Shown: positions 63,684-64,000 of the stretch, one piece after another | Layout: each line of letters starts with the position of its first letter | Numbering within the stretch: the stretch's first letter is position 1 | From: Branchiostoma floridae | Lineage: Eukaryota > Chordata > Leptocardii > Amphioxiformes > Branchiostomatidae | Assembly: GCF_000003815.2 (NCBI RefSeq) | Contig: NC_049987.1 | Location: 11,018,714 to 11,082,713, forward strand | DNA: 64,000 bases | Direction: 5' to 3' | The notes under the pieces: model-generated | Databases searched by the model: none | The model's input: only the letters and a program-made list of their open reading frames with translations | Told to the model about the DNA's origin: nothing | Program-made: the position numbers and the translations under genes

Positions 63684-64000
63684 CTACATTAACCCTATCT
63701 AGACCAGGGGGGGCTTAAAGTGCCTGCGCCAACTTTGACGTCATATAACTGGCGAACAACGTGTGCTAGAACTACGAAACTTGTTGACTTTTCCTAAAAT
63801 ATTGTTGGCAACAATTCTGTGAAAAAAAATTTAGTTTGTGATTTTTCGTGTTGCCATGGCAACGGGTTTCTGACAGGCATATCTTCCCAAATTTACTAAT
63901 TTCAGTTTGAATTATGGGATTTCATGGTTTTATTGCTACATCAAACTTGTTTATTTATATCATGAACATCCTGTGTAATTTTAAGTCACATTTCAAATCA
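63684..64000. mobile_element. TTAA-type element, family 3, left part only (window edge)
   Basis: Begins TTAACCCTATCTAGACCAGG with a G-run and contains TTTGACGTCATATAACTGG (TGACGTCA at 63736-63743) and TGCCATGGCAACGGGTTTCT. It aligns, inverted, to 61386-61552 in the preceding receptor intron. It runs off the window in the intron after the M4 exon. Confidence 0.65.

Overview
The window is eukaryotic nuclear DNA: AT-rich, with short exons separated by GT–AG introns, many short inverted-repeat elements and two 100-base assembly gaps. The best guess is a cephalochordate (amphioxus, Branchiostoma). This rests on calmodulin-like paralogues of the type known from that group, a deuterostome-style ionotropic glutamate receptor and a high density of MITE-like repeats. 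The species call is inference, not proof.

Four genes can be built exon by exon from the sequence. Three are six-exon calmodulin-like EF-hand genes: A on the plus strand (8508-12376, 158 aa), B on the minus strand (18858-21561, 157 aa) and C on the minus strand (39285-42041, 157 aa). They share coding-exon lengths of 3, 31, 144, 127 and 116 nt plus a short last exon of 53-56 nt, the same intron phases, a Glu-to-Asp change at position 12 of the second EF-hand loop and an 8-9 residue C-terminal extension relative to calmodulin. B and C are close paralogues in the same orientation. A is more diverged and lies on the opposite strand. The fourth gene runs off the right edge (58594-63617 and beyond, plus strand). 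It is an ionotropic glutamate receptor subunit in which a signal peptide leads almost straight into the ligand-binding domain, with no amino-terminal domain.

Layout: 1-8.5 kb holds tandem duplications, two MITE copies and a possible TATA promoter with a first exon. 8.5-12.4 kb is gene A. 12.4-18.2 kb is repeat-rich, with a 2.7-kb foldback element around an assembly gap and a TTAA-flanked element loaded with TGACGTCA sites. 18.9-21.6 kb is gene B. 21.6-39.2 kb is gene-poor, with several mobile-element remnants including one with a perfect 9-bp target duplication. 39.3-42.0 kb is gene C. 42-57 kb has a second gap and no gene I can recognise, only weak exon candidates. 57.4-64 kb is the receptor with a candidate promoter, an antisense LINE fragment and two MITE copies in its introns.

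Together the recognisable genes concern calcium sensing and ligand-gated cation entry. Nothing in the sequence shows that they form a functional unit. I found no CRISPR array, rRNA gene or convincing tRNA gene, and no clear evidence of an entirely new biological system. The most unusual points are a probable gene-conversion tract between B and C, the ATD-less receptor with an altered ligand pocket, and CRE-bearing MITEs.
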